NCBI GenBank assembly: GCA_900554375.1
Contig: USHK01000060.1
Coordinates: 1 to 6,696, forward strand
Direction of reading: 5' to 3'
From: an uncultured Sutterella sp.
GTDB taxonomy: Bacteria; Pseudomonadota; Gammaproteobacteria; Burkholderiales; Burkholderiaceae_F
DNA: 6,696 nt
This document shows, one piece after another, positions 6,268 to 6,696 of the stretch. Numbering within the stretch: the stretch's first letter is position 1; each line of letters opens with the position of its first letter. The translations under genes were made by a program, and so were the position numbers. Below the pieces are notes generated by a model. The model had not been told where the DNA came from, made no database searches, and was given only the letters and a program-made list of their open reading frames with translations.

Positions 6268-6579
6268 TTACTGGACCTTGATTTCAACGTCCACGCCGGC
6301 AGGCAGATCGAGCTTCATCAGAGCATCAACAGTTTTGTCTGTCGGATCGATGATGTCCATCAATCTCTGATGAGTTCTGATTTCAAGCTGATCGCGGCTG
6401 GTCTTGTTGACGTGCGGGCTACGAAGAATATCGAAGCGCTGGATGCGTGTGGGCAGAGGAATCGGTCCTCTAACAACAGCACCGGTTCTCTTACCGGTAT
6501 CAACAATTTCAAGAGCAGACTGATCGATCAGTTTGTAATCAAATGCCTTGAGGCGAATACGAATACGTTGGCTTTGCAT
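6268..6579 (-). CDS. rpsJ: 30S ribosomal protein S10 (NusE)
   Basis: S10 is a 30S head protein that also acts as NusE: it pairs with NusB in antitermination and binds NusG to couple transcription with translation. The 103-residue length equals that of E. coli S10. The sequence starts [19 protein letters not shown] and contains [14 protein letters not shown] (about 32-45), the ribosome-inserting loop region [19 protein letters not shown] (about 54-72) and the final [16 protein letters not shown] lies 6 nt before the ATG. It ends in two stop codons in a row (TAATAA). It lies 63 nt downstream of tuf, as in many proteobacteria, but is immediately terminated instead of leading into rplC, which is the notable feature of this locus. 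Confidence 0.98.
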   Translation of the reverse strand: MQSQRIRIRLKAFDYKLIDQSALEIVDTGKRTGAVVRGPIPLPTRIQRFDILRSPHVNKTSRDQLEIRTHQRLMDIIDPTDKTVDALMKLDLPAGVDVEIKVQ

Positions 6580-6601
6580 TATTTATCCTTTAAAGAACGA
6601 G

Positions 6602-6623
6602 GGGCCGAAGCCTTCTTCGGCCC
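6602..6623 (-). terminator. Hairpin between tuf and rpsJ (terminator or attenuator)
   Basis: GGGCCGAAG and CTTCGGCCC form a perfect, GC-rich 9-bp stem with a 4-nt loop. On the minus strand it is followed by CTCGTTCTTT, a broken T-run that ends at the rpsJ ribosome binding site. It lies 19 nt after the tuf stop. It could end some tuf transcripts while letting others continue into rpsJ, since no clear separate rpsJ promoter is visible in the 63-nt gap. Confidence 0.6.
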
Positions 6624-6642
6624 GCGATTCGAAATGAGTTAA

Positions 6643-6696
6643 TTAACCGACGATCTTAGAAACAACGCCGGCACCGACTGTGTGGCCGCCTTCACG
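6643..6696 (-). CDS. tuf: Elongation factor Tu, C-terminal fragment
   Basis: The last 17 codons before the TAA read REGGHTVGAGVVSKIVG, the highly conserved C-terminus of EF-Tu domain 3. EF-Tu delivers aminoacyl-tRNA to the ribosome as a GTP complex. The rest of the gene lies beyond the right edge of the window. Its position upstream of rpsJ matches the common fusA-tuf-rpsJ order, which supports the assignment from so short a piece. The position often Arg in the EGGRTVGAG motif is His here; I treat this as natural variation. Confidence 0.93.
   Translation of the reverse strand, partial: REGGHTVGAGVVSKIVG

Overview
The window is a ribosomal-protein locus, read almost entirely on the minus strand. 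It suggests a betaproteobacterium, perhaps a gut Burkholderiales member of the Sutterella type. That is inferred from the style of S17, L4, L16 and the long basic tail of S3, and from the tuf-rpsJ order; no database was searched. The sequence is a contig end, because bases 1-48 are not genomic: they match the Illumina Nextera i7 adapter (end of P7, an 8-base index, the Nextera read-2 sequence and the Tn5 mosaic end).

Layout in transcription order, from the right edge leftwards: the last 17 codons of tuf (EF-Tu); a 63-nt gap with a strong hairpin; rpsJ (S10); a strong intrinsic terminator directly after rpsJ. Then comes a plus-strand gene, apbE (periplasmic FAD:protein FMN transferase), converging on rpsJ with its own terminator. 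A 458-nt intergenic region (4615-5072) follows, holding candidate divergent promoters and a possible gene remnant. Last is the compact run rplC-rplD-rplW-rplB-rpsS-rplV-rpsC-rplP-rpmC-rpsQ, with rpsQ cut off by the contig end.

The ribosomal genes keep the classical S10-operon order, with gaps of 2-12 nt or overlaps of 1-4 nt, so rplC to rpsQ looks like one translationally coupled unit. The unusual point is the break after rpsJ. S10 operons normally run from rpsJ into rplC; here an oppositely oriented, unrelated gene of about 1.1 kb and two terminators separate them. rpsJ therefore seems to be transcribed with tuf and terminated, while rplC onwards must start from its own promoter; two sigma70-like candidates are visible.

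I did not find a new defence, mobile or RNA system. The points most worth following are the split S10 operon with its inserted apbE, the degenerate open frame next to apbE, and the adapter contamination, which matters for anyone using this contig end.
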